Source of the DNA: RGIG3040 sp964410675
GTDB lineage: Bacteria > Bacillota > Clostridia > Lachnospirales > Lachnospiraceae
NCBI GenBank assembly: GCA_964410675.1
Contig: CAYPIB010000008.1
Span: 1 to 52,644, forward strand
Length of the DNA: 52,644 nt
Direction: 5' to 3'
In this document: piece after piece, positions 34,479 to 43,336 of the stretch
How positions within the stretch are numbered: position 1 is the first letter of the stretch
Layout of the letters: each line of letters begins with the position of its first letter
Program-made: the position numbers and the translations under genes
The notes under the pieces: model-generated
Told to the model about the DNA's origin: nothing
The model's input: only the letters and a program-made list of their open reading frames with translations
Databases searched by the model: none

Positions 34479-35260
34479 TTCATATTTAATTTAATGTCGC
34501 CCTCGGAATAAAGGACTGCATTACCGGAAATTTTGACTCTGTCTCCACAATCTTCGCATAGTAATGTTCCTCCTCTTTGAGATAGTTGTCTGGCGGTCAT
34601 TTTACTTTTATTTAGCCGCTTAGACCAAAAAGGGATTAAGGATGAATGTGACGAGCCGGTTACAGGGTCTTCTGGTATGCTTGCATTGGGAGCGAAATAC
34701 CTTGAAACAAAGTCTGCAGTATCACCCTGAGCTGTTACAACTAAGCCAAAGCAGTCAGGTAATTCTCCAATTAATGAAAAGTTAGGTGATAAGTTTTGTA
34801 CCTGCTGTTCATTTTCCAATAATAAAATCATATCTCTGGATAAATGAGCTTCTAATACAGGGACTCCAACTGCCTGCTTCATAAGATCGGTAATTGCTAT
34901 AGGTGTTGGATCTCTTAATGGAAAATTCATTTCGTATAAATCATTATACTTGATAACGGTTAGAATTCCACTCATAGTTTGAAAGTTCATAATGGAAGCA
35001 TTTTTATTGACAAAATTTGCAACAACAAATGCGCTTGCTAAGGTAGCATGACCGCATAAATCAATCTCACTTTCCGGAGTAAACCAGCGCAGCTCATAAT
35101 AGTCTCCCCGGTTAACAACAAAAGCAGTTTCTGAGAGATTGTTTTCATATGCAATATTTTGCAAGAGACTAGCATCCGGAAATTCGGGAATTAGACAAAC
35201 ACCTGCTGGATTTCCCTTAAAAATAGTATCGGTAAATGCATCTACAACGTAATATTTCAT
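34475..35260 (-). CDS. PhzF family isomerase/epimerase-like protein
   Basis: 261 residues from the chosen start. Family motifs are KGNPAGVC, NLSETAFV, SEIDLCGHATLASA and EDPVTGSSHSSL. The fold is like diaminopimelate epimerase, with a conserved Glu in SETAFV as catalytic base. Substrate unknown; this is not evidence of phenazine synthesis. TAGGAG precedes ATG 35260, so the longer frame from 35302 was rejected. Its stop overlaps the convergent metG stop by four bases, with no terminator between. Confidence 0.92.
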   Translation of the reverse strand: MKYYVVDAFTDTIFKGNPAGVCLIPEFPDASLLQNIAYENNLSETAFVVNRGDYYELRWFTPESEIDLCGHATLASAFVVANFVNKNASIMNFQTMSGILTVIKYNDLYEMNFPLRDPTPIAITDLMKQAVGVPVLEAHLSRDMILLLENEQQVQNLSPNFSLIGELPDCFGLVVTAQGDTADFVSRYFAPNASIPEDPVTGSSHSSLIPFWSKRLNKSKMTARQLSQRGGTLLCEDCGDRVKISGNAVLYSEGDIKLNMN

Positions 35261-35302
35261 TTTATCTCCTATCAAGTTATCTATAGCTTTTAGATAAATC
35301 AT

Positions 35303-35644
35303 AACAATAATTTTAAATGCTGTCGAGAATTTTAATGAAATAAGAGTAAAAGCTATAAAGTAATAAAGAAAATAGCCGATATTTATTATAAGTTATTATT
35401 AAAAATATAGAAGCTAAGGACAGCGTTTGATTTCAAAGGATTGAGTATTCCTAGAATCGGATGCTGTTTTTTATATTATAGGAGAGAGACTTTCCTATGA
35501 TATAAAAAACTTTGGATGCGCACTCACGCGAAGCTGTAATCTGCCGTGAAGCGGCCGCGCTCGGCGCGAGATTCTGCTTTGCAGAATCTTTTCTATTGAT
35601 ATTGTCATAACGTAGTCAAAATTAAAAGAAAAGGGAGAAAAAAT
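35303..35644. other. Intergenic region with several hairpins and a GC-rich palindrome cluster
   Basis: The left part is very AT-rich. A hairpin ACAGC (about 35421)/GCTGT (about 35463) is followed by TTTTTT. Around 35515-35570 the sequence becomes GC-rich with nested palindromes: TCACG/CGTGA, GCGGCCGC, and CTCG-GCG-CGAG. AGATTCTGC (35569-35577) with GCAGAATCT (35581-35589) then forms a perfect hairpin followed by TTTCT. This could be a small repeat element or a structured RNA; no gene seen. Confidence 0.5.
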
Positions 35645-36223
35645 ATGGGACTTGGAATTAGAAGTAATCAATATGGAAGTTTGAGCGGGTTAAACACAAA
35701 TTATAGTAAGGAAAAGCATTATGCCAAAAGTAGTGAGGCTTTGTTTGAATTAAAAATGGAAGAAGCTGAAAAAAATAAGGAAGCTGCAGGAACTGTGACT
35801 GAGGCTGCAGCGCCTGCAAGAGTTTTGAGAAATAATTGGTTAAATGAAAGCACAAAGAGTAAAGTGCCGTATTCTCATTTGGCAAAGGACGGAGTAATTG
35901 AATATAATGGAGTAGTATTTGTGTGTGATGAGCAAACAAGCTCTATTTGTCTTGGAGATATGAGAGATGAAAAGAATGTTCTTACAATTGCGTTATCTAG
36001 AGGCGGACAACTGAAAGTGCACCGGGATAGTTTAGGGGATCTTTCAAAAGCCATTGGAATGTTCTCACCGGAGGATGTAAACCGGATTTTGCGTGCCATA
36101 GCAAAGGACAATAAAGCAAGAGAAGTGCAGAATGAAATAGAGGAAGATATGAATAGCCTTGGAGATAGTGCTGATAAGATGTTGCAGCAAAATAATGAAG
36201 CAAAAACTAAATCAAAAGATTGA
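35645..36223 (+). CDS. Conserved hypothetical protein
   Basis: 192 residues, soluble, charged, no domain I can name. The N-terminus is Ser/Tyr-rich and disordered-looking (GIRSNQYGSLSGLNTNYSKE), followed by an Ala/Glu-rich linker. A compact part (about 80-155) contains EYNGVVFVCDEQTSSICLGD and FSPEDVNRILRAIAKD, then an acidic helical tail. RBS AAAGGGAG. Stand-alone, upstream of the LURP-one-related gene by 59 bp. Confidence 0.7.
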   Translation: MGLGIRSNQYGSLSGLNTNYSKEKHYAKSSEALFELKMEEAEKNKEAAGTVTEAAAPARVLRNNWLNESTKSKVPYSHLAKDGVIEYNGVVFVCDEQTSSICLGDMRDEKNVLTIALSRGGQLKVHRDSLGDLSKAIGMFSPEDVNRILRAIAKDNKAREVQNEIEEDMNSLGDSADKMLQQNNEAKTKSKD

Positions 36224-36282
36224 CATGAAACCCTGTATTCTATATGCTTAAATAAAAGTCGGCATAGAAGCAGGAGGACAAC

Positions 36283-36759
36283 ATGCAATTACTAATCAAA
36301 CAGAGAGTATTTTCTTTTACAGATACATATGATGTTTATGATGAAAATCAAAATCAGAGATATTTTGTAAAAGGGGAATTATTTAGTTTTGGTCATAAGA
36401 TTCATGTTTATGATCTAAATGATAGAGAAGTAGGCAGTATAAGTGAAAAAATATTTAAATTCTTTCCTACTTTTGATATATATATGAGTGATAGAAGGGT
36501 TGGCAGTGTCAATAAAAAAATGACGTTCTTTCGCCCTAAATACGAAATTGACTGTTGCGGATGGAAAGTAGAAGGCGATTTCATGAATTGGGAATATGAT
36601 GTATATCATGAAGGCCGTACAATCATCCGTATTACTAAAAAATTGTTTGCATGGGGGGATACTTATGTTATTGATTATAACAACCCTGATGACGAAATAA
36701 TGGGACTTCTTCTTGTCATAGCAATAGACGCAGCGAATTGTACAAATAATAAAAATTAA
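36283..36759 (+). CDS. LURP-one-related (tubby-like fold) protein
   Basis: 158 residues. The sequence of paired beta strands (LIKQRVFSFTDTYDVYDENQ, VKGELFSFGHKIHVYD, WEYDVYHEGRTIIRITKKL) matches LURP-one-related/YxjI proteins, whose fold resembles the tubby membrane-binding domain. Cellular role is unknown. RBS AGGAGGA. A very long hairpin follows 20 bp downstream. Confidence 0.85.
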   Translation: MQLLIKQRVFSFTDTYDVYDENQNQRYFVKGELFSFGHKIHVYDLNDREVGSISEKIFKFFPTFDIYMSDRRVGSVNKKMTFFRPKYEIDCCGWKVEGDFMNWEYDVYHEGRTIIRITKKLFAWGDTYVIDYNNPDDEIMGLLLVIAIDAANCTNNKN

Positions 36760-36779
36760 TATAATGATTAGGTATGCGT

Positions 36780-36854
36780 AACTCATTTCTAAGCGGCAGT
36801 TCTCCCTAGCAATCCTAAGAATTGCTAGGGAGTGCCGCCGCTCAGAAATGAGTT
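36780..36854. repeat. 75-nt near-perfect hairpin, terminator or mobile palindrome
   Basis: Three nested arms: AACTCATTTCT (36780-36790) with AGAAATGAGTT (36844-36854), AGCGGC (36792-36797) with GCCGCT (36837-36842), and CTCCCTAGCAAT (36802-36813) with ATTGCTAGGGAG (36821-36832). Loop CCTAAGA. TTTTAT follows, so it can terminate, but the length is well above a usual terminator. Confidence 0.75.
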
Positions 36855-36891
36855 TTATAAACGTTTATTATAGATAAAAAGGAGTATTATA

Positions 36892-37344
36892 GTGAAAATA
36901 TATGTCGATGCGGATGCTTGTCCGGTTGTTAAAATAACTGAAAAGGTAGCAGAAAAATATAAGGTTCCTGTGATGCTTTTATGTGATACGAATCATGTAT
37001 TAGAAAGTAAATACAGTGAAGTTAAAATAATCGGAGCGGGTTTGGATGCAGTAGATTTTGCTCTTGTTACTCTTTGTAAACACGGTGATTTAGTTGTAAC
37101 GCAGGATTATGGAGTGGCGGCAATGGCACTTGGAAAGGGAGCTTACGCAATCCATCAGTCCGGAAAATGGTATACGAATGAGAATATTGACCAGATGCTG
37201 ATGGAGCGGCATTTAAACAAGGCAGCAAGACGTGCTTCCTCAAAGAATCATTTGAAGGGGCCTAAAAAACGTACAAAAGAAGACGATTTAAGATATGAAG
37301 AATCTTTGATAAAACTAATTGATTTAGGAGGCTGTTATGACTGA
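36892..37344 (+). CDS. YaiI/YqxD family (UPF0178, DUF188) protein
   Basis: 150 residues. It begins MKIYVDADACPVV, the hallmark of this family, and has GAGLDAVDFALVTLCKHGDL and VTQDYGVAAMAL, in keeping with a PIN-like nuclease fold. Biochemical function is not established. The start is GTG 36892, preceded by AAAAAGGAG. First gene of a compact operon: it overlaps the acetyltransferase gene by 8 nt. Confidence 0.92.
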   Translation: MKIYVDADACPVVKITEKVAEKYKVPVMLLCDTNHVLESKYSEVKIIGAGLDAVDFALVTLCKHGDLVVTQDYGVAAMALGKGAYAIHQSGKWYTNENIDQMLMERHLNKAARRASSKNHLKGPKKRTKEDDLRYEESLIKLIDLGGCYD

Positions 37345-37909
37345 AGCAGAAAAAATGGTTGCTGGACTTTTATATGATGCCAATTATGATGACTCATTAA
37401 TTAAAGCAAGATGTGATTGTAAGGATTTGTGTTATACATTTAATCAACTAAGACCATCTCAGTTAGAGGAACAAAAAGAGATTATTAAAAAAATATTTGG
37501 AAAAACGTCAAATGAATTTTTTGTAACAGCGCCATTTTGGTGTGATTACGGATATAATATTGAAATTGGCGAGAATTTTTATGCTAACCACAACTGCGTG
37601 ATATTAGATTGTGCAAAAGTTACGTTTGGAGACAATGTTTTTATCGCACCTAATTGTTGCTTTTCAACTGCCGGGCATCCCATTGATTATGAAACGAGGA
37701 ACAAAGGGTTAGAGTTTGCTAACCCGATTACAGTAGGAAATAATGTGTGGATCGGAGCAAATGTTACAGTTCTTCCCGGCGTAAAAATAGGTGATAATTC
37801 TGTTATCGGTGCTGGGAGCATTGTCAACAAGGATATTCCCTCAAATGTCATTGCGGTCGGAAATCCTTGCCGGGTTATGAGAGAAATTAAGGAGGAAGAA
37901 ATTGAATGA
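37337..37909 (+). CDS. Maltose/galactoside O-acetyltransferase family (hexapeptide repeat)
   Basis: 190 residues, the usual Maa/LacA/NodL length. A helical N-terminal Mac domain (KMVAGLLYDANYDDSL) precedes left-handed beta-helix repeats. The catalytic His lies in FSTAGHPID, and the C-terminus ends VIAVGNPCRVMREI. It transfers acetyl from acetyl-CoA to a sugar hydroxyl; the sugar is not evident. The start overlaps the upstream gene; RBS TTAGGAGG lies inside it. The last four bases overlap the next ATG. Confidence 0.93.
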   Translation: MTEAEKMVAGLLYDANYDDSLIKARCDCKDLCYTFNQLRPSQLEEQKEIIKKIFGKTSNEFFVTAPFWCDYGYNIEIGENFYANHNCVILDCAKVTFGDNVFIAPNCCFSTAGHPIDYETRNKGLEFANPITVGNNVWIGANVTVLPGVKIGDNSVIGAGSIVNKDIPSNVIAVGNPCRVMREIKEEEIE

Positions 37910-38100
37910 ATGGAAATACAAGATCGAATATAAAGATAGGCTCTAAGGTTAGGATTGTTCTAAAAAAGGACCAGCCAACCGGTAAGCTCACAGATGGCAC
38001 CGTAAAAAGGATTCTTACTAACAGCAGTTCTCATCCGCATGGAATCAAAGTAATGCTGGATGATGGACAGGTTGGGAGAGTTCAGGAGATTGTAGAGTAA
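37906..38100 (+). CDS. YwbE family (DUF2196) small protein
   Basis: 64 residues. IKIGSKVRIVLKKDQPTGKL, then GTVKRILTNSSSHPHGIKVM and VGRVQEI match the YwbE/DUF2196 family, a small beta-barrel-like protein of unknown function. It overlaps the upstream acetyltransferase by ATGA. Third and last gene of this operon. Confidence 0.9.
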   Translation: MNGNTRSNIKIGSKVRIVLKKDQPTGKLTDGTVKRILTNSSSHPHGIKVMLDDGQVGRVQEIVE

Positions 38101-38131
38101 AGAAAGGAAAGCACGAATGAGAAATGCAGAA

Positions 38132-38158
38132 GGCTTTTGCACAAAAAATGCAGAAGCC
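38132..38158. terminator. Hairpin between convergent operons
   Basis: GGCTTTTGCA (38132-38141) pairs with TGCAGAAGCC (38149-38158), including one G-T pair. The T-tract is weak on both strands, so termination may be partial. Confidence 0.5.
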
Positions 38159-38186
38159 TCCCTTAATATAAAAATACCATTTTTAG

Positions 38187-40721
38187 TTATTCGGCTTCCC
38201 GAAGTTTTTCTACCATACTTTCCCTGCGATTGCTTCGATATGCAAGATAAGGAACCAGCAAGGATAACATGATTAAAATAGGCCAGCAGATAATCAGAGG
38301 AAGGATGATAAACTGATAGGTAAAGAACCAAAATCCACCGACTAACCCTTTTACAATAAGCAGTGAAAAGAGAATGGCTAATATAAAAGAACAAAAACAA
38401 GTTCCGACAGCATAATATAGTCCCTCAAGACAAAGCATATTTCTGAGCTGTTTTTTTGTCATTCCAATGCTTTCCAGCATGGCTAACTCTTTTTTTCTGG
38501 CAATTATACTGGTTAATATGGAATTTATAAAGTTTAAAATACCAATAAACCCTATAATTCCACTTAGTATTCCGCCCACAGACATAACCAAATTTTTCAT
38601 TCCCATAAATTCATCGACATATTTAGCCTTTGAACTATAATTAGTTATAGGATCTATGTTTTCAGTATAATTTTTTAAATAATCCTCCATTGCTGCTTCT
38701 TGGCCGTCTTTTGCATTAAAAGCATAACTCATGACTGCTTTTTCATTCGTAAGCGGCATGTATACATTTGATGGAAGATAAAAACAATTATTCCAGCGTC
38801 TGTTTGTATTGGTATAATATTTGATAGCAACCTTAGCCATAACGGTATACGTTTGAGTTTCTACTGTTGTTTCATTTGTTTCAGCATTTAGCAGGTGGTT
38901 TTCTAATGTGATTTCTTCCCCAACTTCAAAGGAATCCTCCTCCCATATTGGCTCGTCATTATCGTCGAGTTTGACACCGGATAAAATATAATTACCTGAT
39001 TTTAGCTTTTCGACATCAATCTCACCTTCTAATACTTCAAGGCGTGATAAAGGTAAATCATCAATTCCATACACTGAAACAATCGGATTCCCATCCATAT
39101 AATTTGTACGAAAATCTTCTTTTAGATTTCCGGAAGTAAGGGTAAAGTATTCTATGTCTGTATAATAAAAACGCCCGCCTTCTTTAAAGCTATCCTGAGC
39201 TTCTATTGCAGCAATACTCTGTTCATCTACAGAATTATATTTGCCCAAATAATCATTATTCATATAGTCAGCATGTGCAAATAAAAAGTCAGTATCGACA
39301 AATTTAGAAATAAATTTATCCATATCCAGTCCTCTCGATATTGTAAAAATAGTATTGAGCAGAACAAGACTTAAGGAAAGGGATGCGAGCACAAGAATCG
39401 TACGTTTTTTATTTCTGCCCAAGTTAGACAATGCCATTTTAGGCAGCTTACCGCCGCTGGTGGTGTGCTTTGTTTTTTTCTTGCCGGATATAGAAATATC
39501 AGTATATTTTACCGCCTCAACAGGTGAAACCTTTGCCGCAATCTTACCGGGCTTTCTTGTAGAAATCCAAATGGTAATTGCAGAAAAAAATGCCGATCCA
39601 ATAAAAATAAGAGGATTAAAAGTGACAGAGGCTTGTGTGCCGTCATAAGCGCTAAGCTGTACGATAAGGGGCACCAACCTATTACCGATCACATAACCGA
39701 TAATCAGGCCGAGCGGAATGCCGATAAACGATAATGTAATTGCCTGCTTCATGATAATACGTTTTATCTGTTTTTGGGTAGTGCCAATTGTTTTTAAGAG
39801 ACCATAATAACGAATGTCTCTAAGTACCGAGATTTGAAATATATTATATATAATTAAATAGCCGGTAAAAGTAAAAAGAATGATTGCAGCAATCGCACCG
39901 ATAATTGTTCCAATATCTGCGCCCATACCTGAGGAAAGATAGGCCCAGTTTAAGTTGGAATCTAAATAATTAGTATCGTCTTCGATTACAGAGTAACCGC
40001 TTTCCGTAATAATTCTATCGAGCTTGGTTTGCATATCCCAAGTGTTTTTAAACATGATATCTGCAAAAGTAACACCCGTATACGAAAAGTTTTCTTTATA
40101 AGTATTTTTTAGTTCTTCCGAATGGGCATTTGTATATGCTTTTGAAGCAATAATTGTACTAACAGATAAAAAAGAATCAGCCTCCCACCATCCGGATAGT
40201 ACAAAGTCTCTGGTAACCTGCTGACCACGCATTGTTAAGGTAAGAGATACCGGTGCACCGATTTTGGCAGGAACCTTTAAAAGCTGCATCGTTTTTGTAT
40301 CCATAATAATTTCATTTTCTTTTACCGGTTTCGTACCGGTCGTCGGCTCATTAAATCTATATTTAAGTCCGTTATCGTCTAAATACCAGAATTCCCCATG
40401 TCTTTTAAGTAACTCAGGATTATCCACACTGTCAGACAGTAACTGACAATAACCAATATTCTTAATAAGGGGATGGTCTTTTATTGTATCAAAAACGTTA
40501 TCATCGATATATTTTATTGTTGCGTGTGCACTGCCGCCGGACTGCCGCATGGTTGCTTCCTGAAAAGTATCCAACGTACCAATACCAATAGTAAAGAGCG
40601 CGGTAAACAATATCGTTGTCAAAGCAATGGCAAAGGCTGCCATAATATTTCGAAGCTTTGCTGATTTTAAGGAACGGACAGCTAGCCGGCTTATGGCTTT
40701 TTTATTATTCACCCTAAGCAT
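38187..40721 (-). CDS. ABC transporter permease, FtsX/MacB type with two FtsX-like domains
   Basis: 844 residues from the chosen start. TM1 (about 27-47), a large extracytoplasmic domain, three helices of the first FtsX domain (about 270-385), a central helix near 440, a second extracytoplasmic domain, and a C-terminal FtsX domain (about 725-830, MLESIGMTKKQLRNMLCLEG). AGGAGGTGAGC just upstream of ATG 40721 decides the start over the frame from 40757. It overlaps the ATPase gene by 8 nt. With the adjacent two-component system it resembles peptide-antibiotic or cell-envelope stress exporters; substrate unknown. Confidence 0.9.
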   Translation of the reverse strand: MLRVNNKKAISRLAVRSLKSAKLRNIMAAFAIALTTILFTALFTIGIGTLDTFQEATMRQSGGSAHATIKYIDDNVFDTIKDHPLIKNIGYCQLLSDSVDNPELLKRHGEFWYLDDNGLKYRFNEPTTGTKPVKENEIIMDTKTMQLLKVPAKIGAPVSLTLTMRGQQVTRDFVLSGWWEADSFLSVSTIIASKAYTNAHSEELKNTYKENFSYTGVTFADIMFKNTWDMQTKLDRIITESGYSVIEDDTNYLDSNLNWAYLSSGMGADIGTIIGAIAAIILFTFTGYLIIYNIFQISVLRDIRYYGLLKTIGTTQKQIKRIIMKQAITLSFIGIPLGLIIGYVIGNRLVPLIVQLSAYDGTQASVTFNPLIFIGSAFFSAITIWISTRKPGKIAAKVSPVEAVKYTDISISGKKKTKHTTSGGKLPKMALSNLGRNKKRTILVLASLSLSLVLLNTIFTISRGLDMDKFISKFVDTDFLFAHADYMNNDYLGKYNSVDEQSIAAIEAQDSFKEGGRFYYTDIEYFTLTSGNLKEDFRTNYMDGNPIVSVYGIDDLPLSRLEVLEGEIDVEKLKSGNYILSGVKLDDNDEPIWEEDSFEVGEEITLENHLLNAETNETTVETQTYTVMAKVAIKYYTNTNRRWNNCFYLPSNVYMPLTNEKAVMSYAFNAKDGQEAAMEDYLKNYTENIDPITNYSSKAKYVDEFMGMKNLVMSVGGILSGIIGFIGILNFINSILTSIIARKKELAMLESIGMTKKQLRNMLCLEGLYYAVGTCFCSFILAILFSLLIVKGLVGGFWFFTYQFIILPLIICWPILIMLSLLVPYLAYRSNRRESMVEKLREAE

Positions 40722-41397
40722 GATGCTCACCTCCTGAAAGAATCCGACCGTCTTCAATATGGATTACCCGCTCACTCATCTGTGCTAATTCTTCATTGTG
40801 AGTAATCATAACAATTGTCTGACCAAATTTGTCTCCGGTAACTTTTAATAACCCGATAACATCTAAACTTGTTTTACTGTCCAGATTTCCGGTCGGTTCA
40901 TCTGCCAGAAGAATAGCAGGCTTGGCAGCAAGTGCACGGGCAATGGCAACACGCTGCTGCTGCCCGCCGGAAAGCTGGGAGGGCAGGCTGAATTTTTTTT
41001 CGGTCAGTCCCAGAGTTGTAATTACATTTTCGACATAATCCGTATCGATTGCATTGCCGTCAAGTTCTATGGGAAGAACAATATTTTCATACACATTAAG
41101 TACCGGAACGAGGTTATAGCTTTGAAAGACAAAACCTATTTTTCGTCTGCGGAATATTGTCAGTTCATCTTCCTTAAGGGAAAAAATATCCTTCCCATCG
41201 ACAATTACATTACCGCTTGTCGGATAGTCAAGTCCTCCGAGCATATGCAAAAGTGTTGATTTTCCGCTGCCTGAAGTACCGACAATCGAAACAAACTCGC
41301 CTTCCTCCACAGTAAAATCAACACCATCAAGCGCTTTGACAAGTATATCTCCATTTCCATAATGTTTTATTAGTGACTTCGTTTGTAAAATACTCAT
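40714..41397 (-). CDS. ABC transporter ATP-binding protein, MacB/LolD type
   Basis: 227 residues. Walker A GTSGSGKST, signature LSGGQQQRVAIARALA, Walker B ILLADEPTGNLD and the switch ITHNEE are intact. LADEPTGNLDS is typical of the MacB/LolD/FtsE class that works with FtsX-like permeases. RBS AGGAGG. Separated from the histidine kinase gene by about 110 bp, which contains a TATGAT-like -10, so it may have its own, response-regulator-controlled promoter. Confidence 0.95.
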   Translation of the reverse strand: MSILQTKSLIKHYGNGDILVKALDGVDFTVEEGEFVSIVGTSGSGKSTLLHMLGGLDYPTSGNVIVDGKDIFSLKEDELTIFRRRKIGFVFQSYNLVPVLNVYENIVLPIELDGNAIDTDYVENVITTLGLTEKKFSLPSQLSGGQQQRVAIARALAAKPAILLADEPTGNLDSKTSLDVIGLLKVTGDKFGQTIVMITHNEELAQMSERVIHIEDGRILSGGEHHA

Positions 41398-41507
41398 ATT
41401 GAAAACCTCCTAAAATTTAGTGTAGTAATTTACTTTCCTTATCACTGACTTTATCATATACATCTTTCCACATTCTTTCTCAAATCTAACAGTTTTGAAA
41501 GAATTCA

Positions 41508-42458
41508 TTATATAGGAAGAAATACTGAAAAAGTAGAACCCTTATGCTTAGAAGATTGCACTTTAATATATCCGCCGCATGCCGCTACAATTTCACGGGA
41601 CAGATAAAGGCCGATTCCAACACCCTCCTCTGTTGAAACTGTGGGGGAACGCCAAAATCGTTTAAAAACTTTAGGAATTTCCTCTTCCGGTATACCAATA
41701 CCGGTATCTTTAATATCAATGCGGACAAACATTTCATAAGTGGACATGGTAACGGTAATGGAACCACCGTTGTTCGTATACTTCACTGCATTGTCTAAAA
41801 TATTATAAAGTGCTTCGCAAACCCATTTGGAATCATACATAGCATAAACCGCTTCATCTAAAGAGGGATAAGTAAGGGGAATTTCTTTTGCTTCCGCTTT
41901 TTGTAAGCACTGTGCAACTGCTGTTACTATAGTATCTCGAACTCTCTCCCGCCTTACTTGAATCTGAATAATACCGTTTTCCAATCTTGAAGTTTTGATT
42001 AGTACTTGGATAAGAAAGCTAAGCTTATTCGTCTGTGATTCAATTTGCTTACCAAGATTACGTGCTTCGGGGGATAAGTCATTTTGTTCATTCAGAAGCT
42101 GTGTATAAAGCACAATATTAGAAATAGGAGTCTTTGTTTGATGAGAAATATCGGCAATCAGTGTTTTCGTGCGTTCTTGCTCCGTTTGAATCCGCTCTTT
42201 TGAAAGTGCGGCAATATGAATAAGACGATGCAGCTTCTCTTCAATTTGAGAAAGCAGCGTTTCATCAGGAATTTCTTGAGATAGATTTCCCGTAATGGCA
42301 ACATCAAGCATGCGGTCAAGCCTTGCAATAATCTGGCCTGTTTTGTAGCGATTCCATTGCACAATGAGGAGGCAGGTAATGATTATAATTCCTGTGACAA
42401 TAATAAATGCAAGACGTGTATAGCGCAGCTCCTTATATAGACTATCTAAATTCTTCAT
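41508..42458 (-). CDS. Sensor histidine kinase
   Basis: 316 residues. One clear transmembrane helix near the N-terminus (about 15-38), a linker, the dimerisation box with the phospho-accepting His (ISHQTKTPISNIVLY), then N box (YNILDNAVKYTNNG), G1 (DTGIGIPEEE) and G2 (GVGIGLYLSREIV). It has almost no extracytoplasmic domain, so it may sense through the ABC transporter, as in Bce-type modules. The ATG at 42458 overlaps the regulator stop (TAATG), which decides this start over 42473. Confidence 0.93.
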   Translation of the reverse strand: MKNLDSLYKELRYTRLAFIIVTGIIIITCLLIVQWNRYKTGQIIARLDRMLDVAITGNLSQEIPDETLLSQIEEKLHRLIHIAALSKERIQTEQERTKTLIADISHQTKTPISNIVLYTQLLNEQNDLSPEARNLGKQIESQTNKLSFLIQVLIKTSRLENGIIQIQVRRERVRDTIVTAVAQCLQKAEAKEIPLTYPSLDEAVYAMYDSKWVCEALYNILDNAVKYTNNGGSITVTMSTYEMFVRIDIKDTGIGIPEEEIPKVFKRFWRSPTVSTEEGVGIGLYLSREIVAACGGYIKVQSSKHKGSTFSVFLPI

Positions 42459-43135
42459 TATTTCACCGCCCATGTATAACCAATGCCGTATATGGTTTGA
42501 ATGTATTGTGGCTTAGAGGGATTGTCCTCTAGTTTTTCGCGAAGACGTCTGATCACAACAGACAAAGCATTTTCATCCACATATTCCATACCGTCTGACC
42601 ATACATAAGAAATTAGCTTATCCCGCGTTAAAGTAAGTCCCTTATTCTGAATAAAGATATATAAAAGCTTTTGCTCTGTTTTACTAAGTTCGATAATTTT
42701 GCTGAATTTGGAAAAAACCATTTTTTCAAAATCAAAACAAAAGCTGTCAATCATTACCAGCTTGAAATTATCTTCCAGATTTCGGCGTAAAAGTACATTT
42801 ACTCTTGCCCGCAGTACGGCCAGACTAAAAGGCTTTGTTATATAATCATCTCCACCAATTTCTAATCCAAGAACCATATCCATTTCGGTATCGTTAGCAG
42901 TCAAAAACAAGATCGGAAAATGATATTGATTTCTAACTTCACGGCAAAAATCGAGACCTGAGCCATCAGGCAGATTAATATCTAAAATTACGAGATCACA
43001 AGAATTAGTCTTAAGTAACTCCCGTGCTGCAGCAAGAGTTCCGCTTTCGATAAACTCACGCTCACTATCTCTTAGGGAAAGAACAATGCCTTCCCGCAGT
43101 GCCTTGTCATCCTCGACAATTAAAATACGTTTCAT
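42458..43135 (-). CDS. OmpR/PhoB family response regulator
   Basis: 225 residues. The receiver domain has the acidic pocket (VEDD), phospho-acceptor Asp in LVILDINLPDGSG, and Lys in YITKPF. The C-terminal winged helix is complete (SKTEQKLLYIF, LTRDKLISYVW, VVIRRLREKLEDNPSKPQ). It pairs with the downstream kinase and probably controls the ABC transporter genes. First gene of the minus-strand cluster. Confidence 0.96.
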   Translation of the reverse strand: MKRILIVEDDKALREGIVLSLRDSEREFIESGTLAAARELLKTNSCDLVILDINLPDGSGLDFCREVRNQYHFPILFLTANDTEMDMVLGLEIGGDDYITKPFSLAVLRARVNVLLRRNLEDNFKLVMIDSFCFDFEKMVFSKFSKIIELSKTEQKLLYIFIQNKGLTLTRDKLISYVWSDGMEYVDENALSVVIRRLREKLEDNPSKPQYIQTIYGIGYTWAVK

Positions 43136-43208
43136 AAAAACCCCTTCTTTACGAAATTAATCTTTTTTCTGAGTATAACATATTAATTATTATTTAAAAA
43201 TAAATAAA

Positions 43209-43243
43209 AGAGAGATAAAAATAAACAATCATTTTATCTCTCT
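43209..43243. repeat. 12-bp perfect inverted repeat in the divergent intergenic region
   Basis: AGAGAGATAAAA (43209-43220) and TTTTATCTCTCT (43232-43243). T-rich sequence follows on the minus strand. It lies between divergent genes, where no terminator is expected. Confidence 0.6.
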
Positions 43244-43336
43244 TTCTGTATATATATTACCATAAAATCTACTAAAAATCAAGACTGGTATTAAAGGACC
43301 AATAGTCATATAATGAACTGCTAAGAAGGGAGTGAT

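Noticed and set aside
34475..35260. Phenazine biosynthesis gene
   Set aside because: PhzF-like proteins are widespread, and no other phenazine genes are present.
35500..35592. CRISPR-like or tRNA-like structure
   Set aside because: No regular repeat-spacer pattern, and the hairpins cannot be arranged as a cloverleaf.
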